Assembly: GCA_963806935.1 (NCBI GenBank)
Contig: CAWEAT010000012.1
Location: forward strand, 1 to 64,000
Length of the DNA stretch: 64,000 nucleotides
Direction of reading: 5' to 3'
DNA from: Roseiarcus sp963806935
GTDB taxonomy: Bacteria > Pseudomonadota > Alphaproteobacteria > Rhizobiales > Beijerinckiaceae
Of the stretch, positions 62,475 through 64,000 are shown piece after piece (the stretch's first letter is position 1; each line of letters opens with the position of its first letter). Below the pieces are notes generated by a model, which did no database searches, had not been told where the DNA came from, and saw nothing but the letters and a program-made list of their open reading frames with translations. The translations under genes were made by a program, and so were the position numbers.

Positions 62475-64000
62475 TCACCCCCTCCGCGGCCCCCGCGTCG
62501 AGTGTGGCCGCTCCGGCGCGCCGGCGGCGATGAGGAGCTTCCTGAACTCATCCCGTTTCTCGTGGATCGAGGCGATAACCAAGCCCATCGGCACGCCGAG
62601 ATCGACCAGCACAGCCTCGGACAGCTGCAGGCTTGCCTCGATCGTCTCCGGGACCGCATCTGTCACGCCGAGCCGATAGAGCGTGCGAGCGTGGTTGGCG
62701 TCGCGCGCGCGGGCAACCAACGTCACCTCGGGCCGCAGTCGGCGCGTCGTCTCGACCACAGCTTCGTTGGCGGCGGTCGAATCCATGGTGACGACGACCG
62801 CCCGGGCGGTCTCAAGCCCGCAGTGGCGCAGATATTCGGGCCGCGCGGCGTCGCCGTAATAGACCGGCTTGCCGTCTGAGCGGGCCCGCGTCGTGATCCG
62901 CGAGTTCGAATCCACCGCGATGAACGGGATCGCGTGTCGGTCGAGCATGTCGCCGATCAGCGCGCCAACCCGGCCGTAGCCGACGATGATCACGCGGGAG
63001 TCGTCGCTCTCCGGCGGAATTTCCGGCGGGCCCTTGTCAACGCCCGCTCGCAGCGGCAGGCCGATGGTCGCCCCGAGCTTGGCCAGACCCGGGAATCGCG
63101 AGCATCGATATCGCAACTGCGGTGACGAGGGTCGTCGCCAGCGCACGATCGATGAGACCTCCCGCCAGCGCCGCGCCGATCATTACGAAGCCGAACTCGC
63201 CGCCCGTCCCGAGCAATAGCGACATTTCGGCCGAAACGCGGGGCGGCAACCGGAACGCGCGCGCCAACGCAAACAGCGTGACGCCTTTCACCGCCGCCAG
63301 CGCCGCAGCGAGGCCGAGGATGAGGCCGGGCCGGGCGACGATCAACGCGGGATTGATCCCGGCGCCGACCGAGACAAAATAGAGGCCGAGAAGCAAGCCC
63401 CTGAACGGCTCGATGGTCACTTCAATCTCGCGTCGGTACTCCGTCTCCGCCAGCAAAAGCCCCGCGACAAAGGCGCCAAGAGCCATCGACAAATGGCTCG
63501 CCGCGGCGGCCAGTCCATCGCCAAGCACAACCAGCAGGCACGCGGCCATGAAGAATTCCGGGCTCTTCGTTTCGGCGACAAAATGGAAAAACGGCCTGAG
63601 CGCGAGGCGGCCAAACACGACCAGCGCGACCAGCGCCAACCCCGCCGGGGCTAGCGTGCTGAGCAATTCCCAGCCCACCCCACGCTCGCCTCCGGCCGAG
63701 AATGCGCCGGTCATGACCAGGAGCGGCGCGACCGCCAGGTCCTGAAACAGCAATACCGCGAAGCTCGCCCGGCCGGCTCCGGTATGAAGCCGCTTCCTCT
63801 CGACCAGCATCGGAATAACAATCGCGGTCGAGGACATCGTGAGCGCAGCGCCTACAGTCAGCGCCGAGGGCGGAGAAAGGCCCAGACCCCAAGCGGCGCC
63901 GCTAAGGATCAGGATCGTTACGACGACCTGCGACAACCCGAGTCCGAACACCAGCCGGCGCATCCGTCGCAATCGTTCGAATGACAGCTCGAGCCCCATG
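62475..64000 (-). pseudogene. KefB/KefC-type cation:proton antiporter with TrkA-N domain, partial at window edge, one frameshift
   Basis: The 5' end lies beyond the window; the first residues seen, GLELSFERLRRMRRLVFGLG, correspond to the fourth membrane segment or so of Kef proteins. The CPA2 transporter part continues through TMSSTAIVIPMLVERK, LLFQDLAVAPLLVM and LLGTGGEFGFVMIGAALAGGL. One extra base in 63088-63090 breaks the frame; removing it gives AISMLAIPGLAKLGATIGLPLRAG followed by the NAD-binding RCK domain VIIVGYGRVGALIGDMLD and VYYGDAARPEYL. Potassium or sodium export coupled to protons is the expected role. Confidence 0.87.

Overview
The window is about 64 kb of GC-rich DNA with tightly packed genes on both strands. 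Gene content points to an alphaproteobacterium of the Hyphomicrobiales (Rhizobiales) type: a complete urtABCDE urea importer, a kdpFABC-DE potassium operon, a MetVF-like and corrinoid one-carbon operon, glutaryl-CoA dehydrogenase with a class III CoA-transferase, and the palindromic intergenic repeats common in that group. I cannot name the genus. I saw no tRNA, rRNA, CRISPR array, insertion sequence or prophage.

Layout: 0-5 kb holds an adenylate cyclase with an N-terminal double CxxC, a divergent LysR/SDR pair, a methyltransferase and a small toxin-antitoxin pair. 5-10.7 kb is urtABCDE. 10.9-18.9 kb is the kdp operon, including kdpF and a 27-codon leader peptide gene. 19-23 kb holds a lipoprotein prolyl isomerase and ppc. 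23.3-25.5 kb is a Vsr / C5-methyltransferase / GIY-YIG island. 25.5-32.5 kb holds glk, ubiA, folC, a GST, a DUF1328 protein and a DUF900 lipoprotein. 32.5-39 kb is a seven-gene corrinoid/tetrahydrofolate methyl-transfer operon. 39-44 kb holds a nitrilase, an FMN reductase, an SDR-MaoC pair, a dihydroorotase and ygfZ. 44-49 kb is a ribose-type ABC importer, a stress protein and Fe-type SOD. 49-54 kb holds a LOG protein, glutarate catabolism genes and a FAD oxidase. 54-64 kb holds csp, xylB, marC, a sterol desaturase-like protein, a DMT transporter, SDR and AKR enzymes, a 37-residue secreted peptide behind a perfect CRP-type palindrome, a deacetylase-like protein and a Kef-type antiporter cut by the window edge.

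The most intriguing locus is the corrinoid operon: corrinoid protein, DUF1638, 'virulence factor' domain, MetV-like Cys-rich protein, MetF, methyl-THF:corrinoid methyltransferase and RACo-like reactivator are all linked, but no substrate:corrinoid methyltransferase lies in the window, so the methyl donor is unknown.

A caution applies throughout. At least ten genes (kdpB, dcm-like, GIY-YIG, folC, DUF900, metF, CoA-transferase, DMT transporter, deacetylase-like, kef) are broken, and every shift I could resolve (one ambiguous) is a single EXTRA base, usually in a short homopolymer. That uniform bias looks like insertion-type sequencing or assembly error rather than gene decay. These genes are typed as pseudogenes because the given sequence does not encode them in one frame, but they are probably intact in the organism.
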